A stretch of DNA of 28,047 bases from Sphacelaria rigidula (Eukaryota > Phaeophyceae > Sphacelariales). Where the stretch lies: contig CAXNAA020000105.1 in assembly GCA_964200075.2 (NCBI GenBank), positions 1 through 28,047 on the forward strand, written 5' to 3'. The notes beneath the pieces are model-generated. The model did not search any database. It saw only the letters and a list, made by a program, of their open reading frames with translations, and was not told where the DNA came from. Position numbers and translations under genes: made by a program. Of the stretch, positions 9,271 through 20,653 are shown piece after piece. The number at the start of each line of letters is the position of its first letter. The stretch's first letter is position 1.

Positions 9271-11860
9271 ATTCGCGCAAGGGATCGAATTCGGTGGTTG
9301 TTTCTACTTTCGAGTCATGTTAAAATCTTGGAATGACCGACAAAACAGTAGCATCGACACGCGCAGTTGCTGTTGGGATAATATTATTCTGGGAGATCGG
9401 GACATAATTCGAGGAAATGGGGACGACACTTACACGGCAGTGGTGACAGGGTCGACTTCGGCAGATCAGTGTCTGCCAGGAAAAGCGCGAGACCAACGTG
9501 CGCTCGTTGTTTTCACTGCATCAGAGTTCCCACTCCCCTTGAGATCATGAAGTTCTAGTTTGTAACACAAAACTCAAGTCGACGGAAAATTTGACATCCT
9601 CTTTCTAAGCCACAGCGGGAACCCCAGGGATGCACGGTTTGAAGTCCACACTCAGGAGCCAAACACTGTACCGCTGCCCCCGTCCGCCTGCCTCTTGCTC
9701 CCCGCCCGCCCCCTGGGCGCGCGCGCCGAAATTAAGTGGGGCTATGGCTCATGGTACACGTCTGGTAGGGTCCTGTGCGCCGCTGCTATCCACATGACGC
9801 GCATATGGTGAGCGAGAATCGTTCGCCTCCGGTATTGTAAGTGGCGCCGTATGACAAGCATGTTCAGTAGCAGAGACCCCTCCGTTTGGTCAACTCTTTG
9901 CAATATGCATATAGAGTAAGTGCGAACAACATTCGAGAGATTACGTGCGCATAGAAGAAGCCATCACCACGCGTTTGCCGCAAATTAGCGCGTGCTTAGA
10001 CTATCAAATCCTGCAGGGTTCATCACAGGACTCCGAGACCCTACGGAAAGGGGCGGGAGCATCTTCCCATCGGCAAATAGAAACAACGGGTGGGACATTG
10101 ACACCGTATAGTACAGTGATGCGTGAATGCACGCCAGTGAGTACGCTCACGACGAAATGAGCATCCACTTTCTCGTGTTACATCCAAACATGTAACAACA
10201 GTTGAGTCGGATCATAACAGCGGTAGCCACCTATACGGCGGCATCCAACGCAGTATCGCAGCAGCAAAAGGCAACACGCAATATCCAAAGCCTGATTTCA
10301 AGAAGATAGTGAGCAACACTCAGTTCAGTTCAACGAACAAGTTGTGCCGACATCAGTAGTACCGAGAAACGGTGAAGGAAACGAGGAAAGCGCATTTGAA
10401 CGATAGGGTGTAACGCGGATAGAGGATGGCAGAACGAAAGCAGCCCACACCAATCGGGTACGGGTCGAAAGGAGTTCGGTGTACACGTCAAAACTTCAAA
10501 AACAGATTCGTCGAACTGACGAAGGCGACAGCACATCTTCAAATTCCTGTTAGATTCAACAGGCAGGCATTCCCTTTCCGATGATGAGAAGTCAAGCGAG
10601 AAATGGCGGGATTTCCTGTGAAAAATTTTGGCAATTGCCCTGCGACGGAGGGACGGGACGAGAACGTGTTATCAACACGTCGGGACAAGACGGGAACGTT
10701 TTCCCGCCGCTGAAATCAGGACGGGACGTCCCAGAAAAAAAATGATGGGATGATAAGTCCTGAAACCTAGGTGCTACATGAACGGCTAGTGGTGCAGTGG
10801 TTGCTTGGGTCACTCCCGTACTCACTGGAAACACGCTGGAACTAGCGGGTCCCACGTACAGTATATCCAATGCGTGGCTCAGAATGCCTGACGACGCGTA
10901 ACCGCTAGATACATGCACAATATCGGAGTAGTGGCCGCATGCTAGCGAAAGCGTTAATATTTTGGTTGTAGGCGTCAGATATGGGGAATCTATTCACTCT
11001 GGTTTTGGAGTAACTGTAATACCACTGTGCGAAAACCTAGAGTAATGGGCCCCTGGGCCACTGCAAAACACAGCGTGTCAGAAGGCCAATGAAGATGCCG
11101 CTGGGACCATTGCACATCGAGTCAAAAGTAAATTGCCTCACTTTGTTCGGCAAACATTCCATCGGCCAGTCGCAATACAGCAAAAACGGGTCGCGGTGAG
11201 GACACCAGCAGTAAATGTACCGGACAGCAGTACTGCAATCATGCATGTCAGGAGATTTCGTCGCACGCAGCAGAATAATGCATGAAGTGGGGGGAAACGT
11301 GCACCCATCCCCTCAAGCATGGCACAAGGTGGCTGCACGCCTACTGGCAAAAATATTCTCGTTTTGTGCAACTTTTGCCACCCACTCGTGTCCAACTGGC
11401 GGCAACCTTTGCCTACAAACAACCATCCAGCAAATCCTTGCGGGTTACCAGCCGCAAGAAAAAACTCGGAGCAACTAGCACAGGGTTTCCAAGTGATGAG
11501 GACAGCTTGACTGATCGCGCCATTCGCATGTATGCTTGGCGTGCAATTCGCCTACTGAGGGGCGTTCACGCGGCAAAACAAGGTTTGGCGGCAATAAAGA
11601 GGGACAACATTAATCCATTGCCACTTCAATGCGACCGACTGTTGTGTTGGGACCTACGTTCGGGTTGCTCACTACTGTACTACAGGTACCGCCGCAACAA
11701 TGGACGTGAGCTTTACAAGGGAAGGGGGAGGGGCGGGTAGACTGGAATTTTGGACACCGTAGCCAGCCCTCCCCCGTCCACCTCAGGGGCGCCTCAGGGA
11801 GGAACAAATGTCAACTTTTCGATGCCCGAAAATTGCCCGTACCAAACTCAAGGATTTTGT
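9271..11860. other. No gene recognised; locally GC-rich
   Basis: Contains a C/G-rich patch at about 9670-9730 ending GGGCGCGCGCGCC and a cluster of GACGGGA/GGGACG motifs with small dyads (GGGAACGTTTTCCC, GGGACGTCCC) at about 10650-10730. The plus-strand open frame at 11282-11740 (152 codons) has no recognisable domain. If the propeller gene continues upstream, this is part of an intron. Confidence 0.45.
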
Positions 11861-13345
11861 ACGAGTATACTAAACCCGTGTAATTTGGTCCATTGTTGTC
11901 CAAAGTCATGTAGATTTGGCCATTGTCTTGGATGTAGACCGACTATGCGGTGATCAAGTGATGAATACCGGCCATGGTAGATCGAATTGCTTAGTGGAGA
12001 GTCGTGCCAGGGTGAAGATACAAGTTTCTAGCTATGTTTCGAGTGCGTGATGCCTGCCTCCGAGAAGATCGCCTCACGTTCAGACGCAAGTTGGTCCTAA
12101 CTGCACTAGATGTGATGATATATGACCGCATGCGTGAATGAAATTAGTACTCTGGGTAGGACGATCGTTCTCAGAAACGACCGGCGAGTAAGACAACAGT
12201 ATTCTAGTCGAATGTGTGCTCGTAAAGTAGGAACTGGATTTACTATATGATTGTTTGAATGGCGCAGCCAACGTACGTATAGTTTTGATAAGCTTGTAGA
12301 TCGGAGATCAGTCTGTACATGGTTGGCCATATGGGCACGCTACTGCTGAAGATTTCATTGGCGAAAGGCATGACGCGTCAGGCTGATTTTGTAGTATGGC
12401 AGTATTGTACGCGTGGCGAGGAACACGTTGCGCAACAACCTTCACCGCTCCCCGAGCTACTCACTCGTTCCTCCGGCCACAACAGTCTACATTTTTTTGG
12501 ATACAGGGCTACAGTAGAACGCTAATCAATAGAGCCTTCAAGTCACCAACAACACTGCTGATATCTTCCTTTTACTCGGTCTTCGAGTCCAAATTTTGAC
12601 CAATGTGAGTTATCGAGGCTGTGGGTATCATATTCCTTTGTGTATATCTTTACCCTGGATCGTAATTATACGACGCTTGGTCCCTGATCCCCAAAGAGCT
12701 GTTGCTGTTGTGTGCTTGAGGAGAGAACCTTCAGCGTGTTTCACGAACTGAATTCAGGACAAACTTGCTGACATCCCTTTCTTGGGGGTGCGGCTTGCTA
12801 TATTACTGCAAGACTACTACAGTTGGGGCTTCTTCAGCTGGGACTGCGCGAGAGTGTATTTGACTCCAGTACGTCGGCCTAGGGAATTGGTATACGTCCC
12901 TACGGTAGCACAACTTTGGACTGACACTAAACTCAATTTATTCATGTACAGGTACACTAAACCCATATAATCGAGATATTTCACTTTTGATCGCGTAGTT
13001 TGGCTATCATTGTTGATATAGACTGACCAAACCGTAGTCAAGCGGTCAGTACCGGCCATACTAAGCCCAAGTGATCAGTGGGCCCACACAAATCACGTGT
13101 AGTTAGCATGCAGGTACATTAAACCTGAGCAACTTGGTCTCCTCATCTGATATTTGACATCAAGTAATGTTGGGTATCGTGTTGGGTGTGGACTGATATT
13201 ACTGTACTCCAGAGATGAAGATCGGCCACACTTGATCCCCGTGATGAGCGGATCTATACTGGATAAAACGTCAAGTGCATAGTATTCCAGTACTCCGAAC
13301 CCAAATAACTTGGTCTTCTTCAGTCTGAAGTTATGAGTCGGATTT
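11861..13345. repeat. Diverged tandem repeat units, spacing about 165-175 bp
   Basis: Units starting near 12945, 13110 and 13287 share AGGTACACTAAACCC-like starts, AACTTGGTC, and a later GTAGACTGA...ACCGGCCA...TGATCAGTGG-like stretch. A further unit starts at 11861 (TATACTAAACCCGTGTAA, TTTGGTC, GTAGACCGACTATGCGGT, ATACCGGCCATG). The spacings are about 165 and 177 bp for the last three. The stretch between 12000 and 12940 shows no clear copy. No gene was seen in the interval. Confidence 0.6.
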
Positions 13346-13703
13346 TGGCTGACACCCTCATGCTGTAGCACAACGAATCCACTTAGGGCTAGTGGCACGA
13401 GATTCCTTAGATTCATCTCTCCCCACCCCCGTTCCCCATTTTATCCTTCACTGCTCCTTTATAGACGTACAAAAGTCCTACGAGACCGTGTGGAGAAATG
13501 GGCTATGAAAAAATATGCAGGAGCCTGAAATCAGAGAGAAAATGTGAAGAATGGTGAAACGGATGACGATATGAGCGAGGAGCGCTGTGATGCTAGATGG
13601 GGATATATCGACACATGTTGGTATTTTTCACCCACTTTATTCAAGGTAGTTCTTAACTGCATGGTAACCGCAGCAGAAGCAGCAAAGCAAGGCGTCAAGG
13701 TGG

Positions 13704-13817
13704 GGGAAGATTCGGCGTTGGGGTTGATGTTTATGAGTGATTTCGTGGAGATATCGGTGCGGGAAGATTCGGTGTTGGGGTTGATGTTCGCGGGTAATTT
13801 CTTGGAGATATCAGAAA
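13704..13817. repeat. 57-bp tandem duplication
   Basis: Two adjacent 57-bp units starting at 13704 and 13761, both beginning GGGAAGATTCGG, containing GTTGGGGTTGATGTT and ending CGTGGAGATATC or CTTGGAGATATC. The period is a multiple of three, and both strands stay open across it (plus strand 13544-13843, minus strand 13839-13531), giving EDSALGLMF then EDSVLGLMF on the plus strand. Coding is possible but unsupported. Confidence 0.75.
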
Positions 13818-14235
13818 CACCAAGAGGACGCAGAGACAAATAGAGAAGACGCTAGAATACACCGAAATGGAAAGTGACGGCGAGGTAAATAATTGAGCGG
13901 TGGTTGTAACGAAAATAAGGAGAACCGAGAAGAGTTCAAATGGACGCTGGGAGCAGAGTTACCGTTCGTAGAACACCAGTACACACATTTCGGCGTGCGG
14001 ATATCAACAAACTGTTCATGAGATGCGCACATATATAAGGTAATAGGAAAGGGTAACGCACAGGCAAGATAATCGCGATCTGTGACGCCAGCCAGAAGAA
14101 TAACTGGTGGATCACTGCTGTTGAGGAACTTCCCAGTCTCACTGGCCTCTGTTTCAGTCGTCAGCCTTTACAACATTCCAATATAACCGGAGTGCTCTTG
14201 TAGGTACAGCCTCCTAGACCCGCAGGGTATCATCC

Positions 14236-14312
14236 CCGTGTCCCCGGTCATTATTCAGAATCCTCCCAGAATCCTCGCAAGTCCTCGTGCCCCCGGTCAT
14301 TATCCAGATCAT
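14236..14312. repeat. Short direct repeat CCCCGGTCATTAT
   Basis: GTGTCCCCGGTCATTATTCA and GTGCCCCCGGTCATTATCCA lie about 52 bp apart, with GAATCCTCCCAGAATCCTCG (itself a small repeat of GAATCCTC) between them. Confidence 0.6.
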
Positions 14313-14816
14313 CACTACCGACTCAACGTAACGGCGTAATTTCGTCACAGACCCTGAACGATTCGCGCCTCGATACTAGGATTGAGACATGTATTATAGT
14401 GAATGTGGTTGCAACAAAGCCAGAATATGCAGGTAAGTGTGGGAAGTGAATACGAAGTTCGTGAAGCAGCTGGAAGCAGTACAGATTACACGAGTTACGA
14501 AAAAACCTTACTGTAGCTAGATGCTCAAAAACGACGAGAAGTATAATTAGTTAGCGTCTGAACTATTAATCTTGTGATTTTTCGTGATTGGCGATTTTCT
14601 TGCGCTTTTGTCGCTTGCCATCGCTTTTCACATCGTGGATCTGAAGATACTTTTATCCGCTCCACCTTCCCAGAAAAAAGTATAATCAGTACTCAACATT
14701 GAGTGACTTACGGGTTGACCGGTCATCGGGGGTTCTGCCATTTTTCAGCCCGGATTTGAATCTTCGGTATCTTCGATCGATCGAGCCTATTCCGATCGTA
14801 ATTGTGAAGGAACTGA

Positions 14817-14846
14817 TATGTATATTTATATATATATATACATATG
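14817..14846. repeat. TA microsatellite / near-palindrome
   Basis: ATATGTATATTTATATATAT continuing to ACATATG. It is self-complementary from end to end apart from one position near the centre. Confidence 0.7.
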
Positions 14847-15197
14847 TTATTCTACGTAGTCACTGCACTACAGCCGAAAAACTGTGTTTCATGGTCAATA
14901 GCACCCGCCTGATAAGCGGGTTATTTACTCGTATCGCCCGATAATACCAAGTAGCACTAACTTGCGCACTGTGTTTTGCGGACGATCTATTTATTGTACC
15001 AAAATCTACCGACGCTAGAACTTTCGAGTTCTATCAAAGTTTAGTACGCGAGAAATTCCTGAAACAACTCGGAATAATTCTGATGCTGACTACCGCCATA
15101 CAATATTGTCGTTCCCTTGTCCAAAAAACAAGTTCAATCGCAACCAACCATCCAACCATCTATCCTCAAACAACCTTCAATTATTTAATCAACTTAA

Positions 15198-15295
15198 CCC
15201 TTAGACCGCGAGATTAGTCTTTCTGGATCATGCACTCTTTTTTTCACTTGAAATTGATGCCGATTCAACAGAAGGCTAACCTCGCGGTCTAAGGG
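15198..15295 (+). mobile_element. piggyBac-like MITE, copy 1
   Basis: 98-bp nonautonomous element with terminal inverted repeats CCCTTAGACCGCGAG / CTCGCGGTCTAAGGG, flanked by TTAA on the left (15194-15197) and TTGA on the right (15296-15299), a one-base variant. The inverted repeat continues imperfectly inwards (ATTAGTCTTTCTG against GTTAGCCTTCTGTTG). It has no coding capacity. TTAA targets and CCC-starting termini are typical of piggyBac. A second copy lies at 17573. Confidence 0.8.
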
Positions 15296-15299
15296 TTGA

Positions 15300-17486
15300 T
15301 ACTATCAGGCCAGTACTTATTATGTGTAAAAAATATGATCGTGCATTTTTTGTCCTTCTTTGTCGTTTTTTGCCCGGAGAGAAGGTGAGGTGGATGTTGA
15401 CATCTTAGAAAGATTTGCTCTGCTTGTGGAGACCGTTTCAGGGCTTCGCGTTCTGTGTAGGTCACAGTTTTGTTTTTGCCCAAACTTGCACATCACAATG
15501 TTTTCTTGAGATTGAGAGTAAATGATACGATTGAGAGTGAAAAGCGGTCAATTCATGACATCATTTCAGTTCCGACACGCCCCTCCACGACACCCAAAAT
15601 GCTTTCTGTAATAGCTTGCCACTAAGAACCTTGATGTTCCCAAGTAGCATATCGACGTGTAGCTGTAAGCACACGCCAGCGATGAAGGCACAAAAAGCAC
15701 CCGTGGAATGAAAAAATGGCTAAGTTCAAGCGAATGATCAAAACCACTCTCAATCAGCGCTCTACTCTCAATCTCACGAAATCATTGTTGTATTCAATAA
15801 TAAACGGTAGAGTTATCACAAAAACAATGGGGGGAATCCCAGTCTCTAACCCCAACTCTAACCCTGAACTTGCATCTTCAAGAACAAACGGTCAAGTTAT
15901 ACAAAAACAGGGGAGGGGGGGGGGGAGAGAGATGGATGTTATGCAATCCACAATCTGTTCTAATCTGGAATCAAGTAAGCACTCCGCAAAAGGGCGACCA
16001 AGCGCCCATCAGAACATGGTGACCAGCTGATTCTGATCAAAGAAAACGACAGCAATCGCCCCCCATCATTCTCAGACCGCCGTGGTAACCGGCATGCTAC
16101 GTCTAGCGTCAAACGGTTCGACATCCTTACCTGAAAATTCTTATTTCTTACGTAATAATTCCATACTCATTGTCTGGCACTGCAAAGGCGGAGACGTTGC
16201 CCCCTGCCCGAACACGTCCGCAGTGGTCCTTGGCAGAATATACTCTTATCTTTGGCGACGTTGTGCGGCCTCTTCTTTGCTCGAAAAGGCGTATAAAACC
16301 CAAGGGCATCTGCCTCCAACATGATATGAAGAAACTCAATTATAGTGGTTATTTCCAGTCTTGGTACCAACAACATGAACCGACAGGGGGCCAACGTAAA
16401 CGAGGATGGCAAGATCTACCCCTGCCGCCGCGCGGATTCCATCTCGTCAGTGTGGAAATGTCATGAGAATATGTTCTAGATTTCGGAACCACCGCAGGAT
16501 CGCGCATAATCATCCTTTCAAGCCAACACGCAGCGCAAAAAACGCCTTGGGTCGCCGAAACTGCCGCGTCAACACCTACTTGCGGCTTCAATTCACACAT
16601 CCGTCAACTTTCAGCGTCATCAGACGCCAGGTGTGCTGTGTTGGGGCGCCGAATCTCCAAAATTACCTCCTCCATATTAATGAAAAGGAACCCCACTGCA
16701 GCGAAAAACGAAAAACAAAACTAAGAAAAATGACATGACTTGATTTGAGTGTCAACACCGATATTCGGATCTTTAGAGAGACTGGTAGACCCGAGTGCTT
16801 CCCAGCCAGAACACGTTATTTTCGTCCAAACGGCGAGTACGACGCTGATTTGACGTCTACCAACGCACACTTTGCCTGGGGTATCCTTTGCACTCCCCTT
16901 GCCAGTGGGCTCTCCGAATGCCATGGGTTAGGATCAGGGTTGAAATGTGACGACCATGAATAATTTGGTGGCGAACTGAGTGAGGTGGGCCCTCCTCCTT
17001 ACGGGCTGAACAGCGAAGAGCAAAGCAAGCGTCCGAAAGCAGTACGTTGATAGATTGGTCCATTGCGTGACGTCGCGGGACCGATCAACGTGCTACGCTT
17101 TGGCGCTTGCTTTGCATGTGAAGGTGCTTTCCAACTCTTCCTCTACAAGGGTAGATGACCTGTTGAAACAGCAATGCCACTCGAAAAAATAATGCCTGAC
17201 CGAGATGACCTACCCTTCCTTGCGGCCAAGGGGTCAAGATGGGCCCCTACGAGTGCCGCAACAGAGTTTACCAAACCGCCAAACCGTCGGAAACAATGGT
17301 TGTCACTTGATTTTGGAATTAACTCCGATATTTCGATATTTTGAGAGGTTTACCCTTCCAAGTGCTCCTGGCTCGCCCAGAGCGTGGTCTGCCAAAGGTA
17401 CACTTACCTAGGACACCCTCTGCACCTCGCGTACCTGATGGTTCTCTTATACCTTGGTCGGGGTTAGTCCTAGGTTCAGTTTTAGA
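15300..17486. other. No gene recognised; between the two MITEs
   Basis: Holds a G homopolymer run (about 15914-15925) and a decayed CTAACCC patch near 15844. At about 16190-16132 (minus) an AFAVPDNEYG-like stretch precedes TTTTCAG|GTAAGG. It has a good donor, but the resemblance to a propeller blade is too slight to call. Confidence 0.4.
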
Positions 17487-17506
17487 TTAGGGTTAGGGTT
17501 AGGGTT
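17487..17506 (+). repeat. Interstitial telomere-type repeat (TTAGGG)3
   Basis: TTAGGGTTAGGGTTAGGGTT, preceded by GGTTCAGTTTTAGA and more loosely by GGGTTAGTCCTAGG, resembling decayed units. TTAGGG is the telomere unit in many eukaryotes. A looser complementary patch (CTCTAACCCCAACTCTAACC) lies at about 15844. Confidence 0.75.
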
Positions 17507-17572
17507 GGCGGCACCTCACTTATAGTACCAACCATAGTTTCCGACCGTGCCGTAAACAGTAAACAGCCTTAA

Positions 17573-17669
17573 CCCTTAGACCGCGAGATTAGTCCTTCTG
17601 AATCATGCATACTTGTTTCACTTGAAATTGACGCCGATTCAACAGAAGTCCAACCTCCCGTTCTAAGGG
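17573..17669 (+). mobile_element. piggyBac-like MITE, copy 2
   Basis: 97-bp relative of the element at 15198 in the same orientation, flanked on both sides by intact TTAA (17569-17572 and 17670-17673). It shares TTAGACCGCGAGATTAGTC, TTTCACTTGAAATTGA and GCCGATTCAACAGAAG. The right terminal repeat has mutated (CTCCCGTTCTAAGGG). No transposase that could mobilise it is in the window. Confidence 0.8.
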
Positions 17670-17673
17670 TTAA

Positions 17674-18327
17674 CCGAGTTTCCGCTTTCGTGGCTATGGT
17701 GTCTCGATTCCAATTATTGCAATCTACAGCATGCCTGAGAAATCGAAGACTATGGCATAATACAACACTGCGAAGCTCGAAATATCTATGCTGCATGAAC
17801 AAGCCCAGGACGACAGTGCGACGAAATTGGGCCAACTGACGCGAATTTCAACTCCCACAAACGTGATGAACATGCTCTAAAAGTACTATTGGCGTGTACC
17901 CCCCAGCACACAACGTAACTGCTGCATGTGGGAACGTCCGGAGCTACAACGGAAAGTGTTCGGCAACTGTTCCGTTTTTTGTCCTGGTTTGTGAAACGCT
18001 CGTCCATGTTTTCAACACTCGACTAGGTATGCCGGCGGTCAAAATGACTGATAGCTCATGGATGATACCATGAGACCCATGTCCATGGTCAGCGCACACA
18101 GGCAAAAGCACGTTGATGTTTTGAAGATTTGTTTACAGAGGGCGAAATTGTCGACGGTTATTGGCGAAAAGTGGAATGGATCGTGATGCAACAATATCCG
18201 TTGACGTTTTTTCGACAGCAGCAGCCAACAAAAAAGCGAGAGCACAGTAGAGCACATACAACAGTGTTTTGCACTACGCAAGTGTCTGTGAAGACATTCC
18301 CTAGACTGTAGTACCTGCCTCGAATAC
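17674..18327. other. No feature recognised
   Basis: Short open frames on both strands only; no repeat or exon-like segment seen. Confidence 0.45.
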
Positions 18328-18375
18328 CTGCTTGCAACGAATCACCATCACAGTTAGCGACAAAACGAAGCTATC
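18328..18375 (-). pseudogene. Possible decayed SBBP blade exon end
   Basis: The minus strand reads TTCGTTTTGTCGCTAACTG, then GATGGTGATTCGTTGCAAGCAG and GTATTC. With small indels this aligns to Phe-Val-Ala-Val-Lys-Leu-Asn-x-Asp-Gly-Asp-Ser-Leu-x-x-Gln followed by a donor. Only the last third of a blade is visible and it is frame-disrupted. Same strand as the intact exons. Confidence 0.28.
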
Positions 18376-18512
18376 AGTGCAACCACGCTTTGCAAAGCTA
18401 AAATGTGGCCAGGTGCGCGATTCGTTTGTCAGCTGTGGTCACACGAAGGGCGCGAGTAAGCAAGTTGTAGATATCTGCAGGACAGCGGAGAGGACAGACA
18501 GTTTTCAGGAAT

Positions 18513-18588
18513 GCTTGGGTGCGTGTGCTGTTGATATCAGCACACGTGTAGCTGGGTGCGTGTGCTATTGATACCAGCACATGTGTAG
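18513..18588. repeat. 37-bp tandem repeat with internal dyad
   Basis: Two units with a period of 37 bp, each GGGTGCGTGTGCT then TTGATA and CAGCACA. Within each unit GTGTGCT pairs with AGCACAC/AGCACAT around an 8-9 base loop, so each unit is a small hairpin. Confidence 0.7.
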
Positions 18589-18888
18589 GCGCCTAGAAGA
18601 AGACAGCGACACGCACAGTATCGTAGTGCATGGCGACCAGGACGTCGGCTGCCTCCAATCATTTACTGGGGATTCTTGCTTACGCGCAACACACTGAGAA
18701 ACTCGCATGATCCTTCGAGTAGTAGTTAAGAACTTCAGGACTTCTGACGTCTTGGATCTCTCGGCGCACCAACGGCGCACCGCGCACGACTATCAAATGC
18801 ACATAGTTTGCAAGGCAATCGGTGACTCATCGCTCCCATGAACGTCCACAAAGATGAACAGCAGAGTACAGAAGTATATTCCTCATAC

Positions 18889-18932
18889 CTGCCACGTCCA
18901 CAGCTCTGCCATCGGCCGAAAAGCGACACCAG
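18889..18932 (-). pseudogene. Decayed SBBP blade exon end
   Basis: The minus strand ends GAGCTGTGGACGTGGCAG|GTATGA, giving ELWTWQ and a donor, like the Glu-Met-Trp-Arg-Trp-Gln end of the exon at 5603. Just before it, CTTTTCGGCCGATGGCAGAG reads as Leu-Ser-Ala-Asp-Gly-Glu if two single-base insertions are allowed. The rest of the blade is lost. It suggests the propeller locus extends at least 9.7 kb upstream of the last intact exon. Confidence 0.4.
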
Positions 18933-19193
18933 CAGAGCACAGTACACTGTACAGTGTCGTACAATACAACAACCACGAAAACGGAAGAACATCCGTCCTC
19001 TCACATGCATCTGTGTCAAGTAAAGCTGTCATCTACCATTTTCCTCAAGGACCTGAGGAATTTTCTCAAAACTTTCGACGGACTCTGTATGCCGCAAATT
19101 CTCACACATGATCGTGGGCGACCTGGGCACGCTGGTGCAAGCGGTTATTATGCTTCGGATCCAAGCTTTCAGTAAAATAATGTAGACTGTTGC

Positions 19194-19549
19194 TCGTCGC
19201 CTCGTTGGCTTTGGTGATCTCGAAACCATCTTGCGCTTGGGTCGTGCGTTCGAATCTCGGAGCGATCTGGGATTTCTTCTCATACCATGCCCAACAGTGG
19301 AGAGCGACTATATCGGGAGTAAACAAAAATCGAGTTGATAGCGGTCGACGAGGGAGAGGGACTGCTGGACCCGTCTTACGGAAAAAAAAACTAGGCAAGC
19401 AGCGGCAGAAGGAAGGTGGAAAAGTAAAACAAACGAAAAATAAAAAATAAAACTCCTGTGTTGACGTTCCTCATGTCTGTGTGACCCCGGCTGGTACGCC
19501 CGCATATGTCGGAAGGTCTAGACCGGCGTCCGGAATAAAATGGGACGAC

Positions 19550-19588
<39 letters not shown>

Positions 19589-19600
19589 ACACACACACAC
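19194..19600 (+). repeat. tRNA-derived SINE, family 1, copy 2, with CA tail
   Basis: Same element on the plus strand. The A box is degenerate and the B box region is GTTCGAATC at 19248-19256. It shares CCCAACAGTGGAGAGCGAC, GGTCGACGAGGGAGAGGGAC, AGAAGGAAGGTGGAAAAG, TGTGTTGACGTTCCTCATG and TCTAGACCGGCGTCCGGAAT with copy 1. It ends in a (CA)n tract of about 50 bp (19549-19600) broken by one CATA. Copy 1 ends in a short AC tract at the same place, so the microsatellite is the SINE tail. Confidence 0.88.
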
Positions 19601-20458
19601 TACTGTGTCGTTGTCAAACGCACATATGCTCATGTCACTATCGGCATGGTAAAAAAGCGCAGTCAATTATATGTTATGGTGCGCGGTGTCAGCAGCAGAC
19701 AGCAGAACCGTGGGATCGGCAGCACCAATGCCGGTACATCCTCATGCCGTATGTATGTCCTGTTTTAGGACTTGACCATGGGCTCTTGGCTCACGCGTTA
19801 TGCGTTGACTTGTGCATTACATTAGCAAAAATATTGTTTGCAGCTTTGGGGGTATTCGTTCGGCTGTGACCGCGCGTTGTCAAGTGGACCTGACGACCCT
19901 GCCGACTCAGAGGATGAGAAATGTGTAGGCGTATACTTCGCGGATAATTGATTGGCCGTTGGGGCTCTGGGCAGCTTTTCTTTCGCGGGTTAGTTTTGAG
20001 CAATATAATTTATATTTTTGTAGCCGAACATGGTGAAAAGGGTGGACTGATTATTCTTGCAGGTTGTGTCTACTGAGGGCATAGAAACAAACATCCTCTG
20101 ATGAAAGCACGATTCGTGGGGAAAATAAACTTATCGGTGCGGTTCCTTGCGTGTTGCGTGTGTCTTGCCAACGTGTATTCGTCTTCCCGGTCAATTAGCT
20201 GTTGGGGGCGGCGAAATTCTTTTCGTAAGCTCCTGGCCAGCAATCGAAGCATAATTTAACCATACATACCCGCACCGGCCGCCTGCGGCAGGTACACCCC
20301 CCCACACACAAGATACGTCGTGACCTTTATTTAGCTGCTTGTGTTGACGCACGTTTCTACTTCCTGTTGGCGCGATCATTGCTGCTACTGCACCGAACTG
20401 TGTAAAAATAAGAAACAGCAGCGCCGCTGGCCCCGCCTTATGAACGAAGGTTTACACA
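19601..20458. other. No feature recognised
   Basis: Lies between the SINE CA tail and the foldback element. Open frames up to 109 codons here are driven by the CA tract or lack recognisable content. Confidence 0.45.
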
Positions 20459-20653
20459 GAGTTTTGGAAGACGATTTTTTTTTGTCATATCAGAGTGCAA
20501 ATATCTCAGGATCAGAGTGCAGAATAAAAAAAATCTCATCGAAAAAAAGTTAAGGGGATACCACATTTGACGGAGGGGGAAATAATTTTTCGTTACACTC
20601 TGATTTTGATATATTTGTACTCTGAAAGGACAAGAACACGTTTTCCGAAACTC
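20459..20653. repeat. 195-bp foldback element / long inverted repeat
   Basis: The left arm (20459-20525) reads GAGTTTTGGAAGACG, then CATATCAGAGTGCAAATATC and AGGATCAGAGTGCA. The reverse complement of the right arm (20591-20653) reads GAGTTTCGGAAAACG, then CTTTCAGAGTACAAATATA and AAAATCAGAGTGTA. The arms are about 65 bp each with an A/T-rich centre of about 65 bp. There is no ORF and no clear target duplication. It could be a MITE or a hairpin-forming transcript. Confidence 0.75.

Larger units (their letters stand above)
13846..15193. other. No gene recognised
   Basis: Apart from the short repeats listed separately at 14236 and 14817, only short open frames were seen, with no splice-bounded protein-like segment. 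Confidence 0.45.

Noticed and set aside
9405-9550. Plus-strand blade (GDDTYTAVVTGSTS)
   Set aside because: The resemblance is limited to a few residues, lies on the opposite strand from all other blades and has no matching splice sites.
11282-11740. 152-codon plus-strand open frame
   Set aside because: No recognisable family, no splice-bounded core and no supporting context.
13704-13817. CRISPR array
   Set aside because: Two abutting 57-bp units with no spacers; a simple tandem duplication.
19549-19600. Independent CA microsatellite or peptide repeat gene
   Set aside because: It sits exactly at the 3' end of a SINE whose other complete copy also ends in an AC tract.
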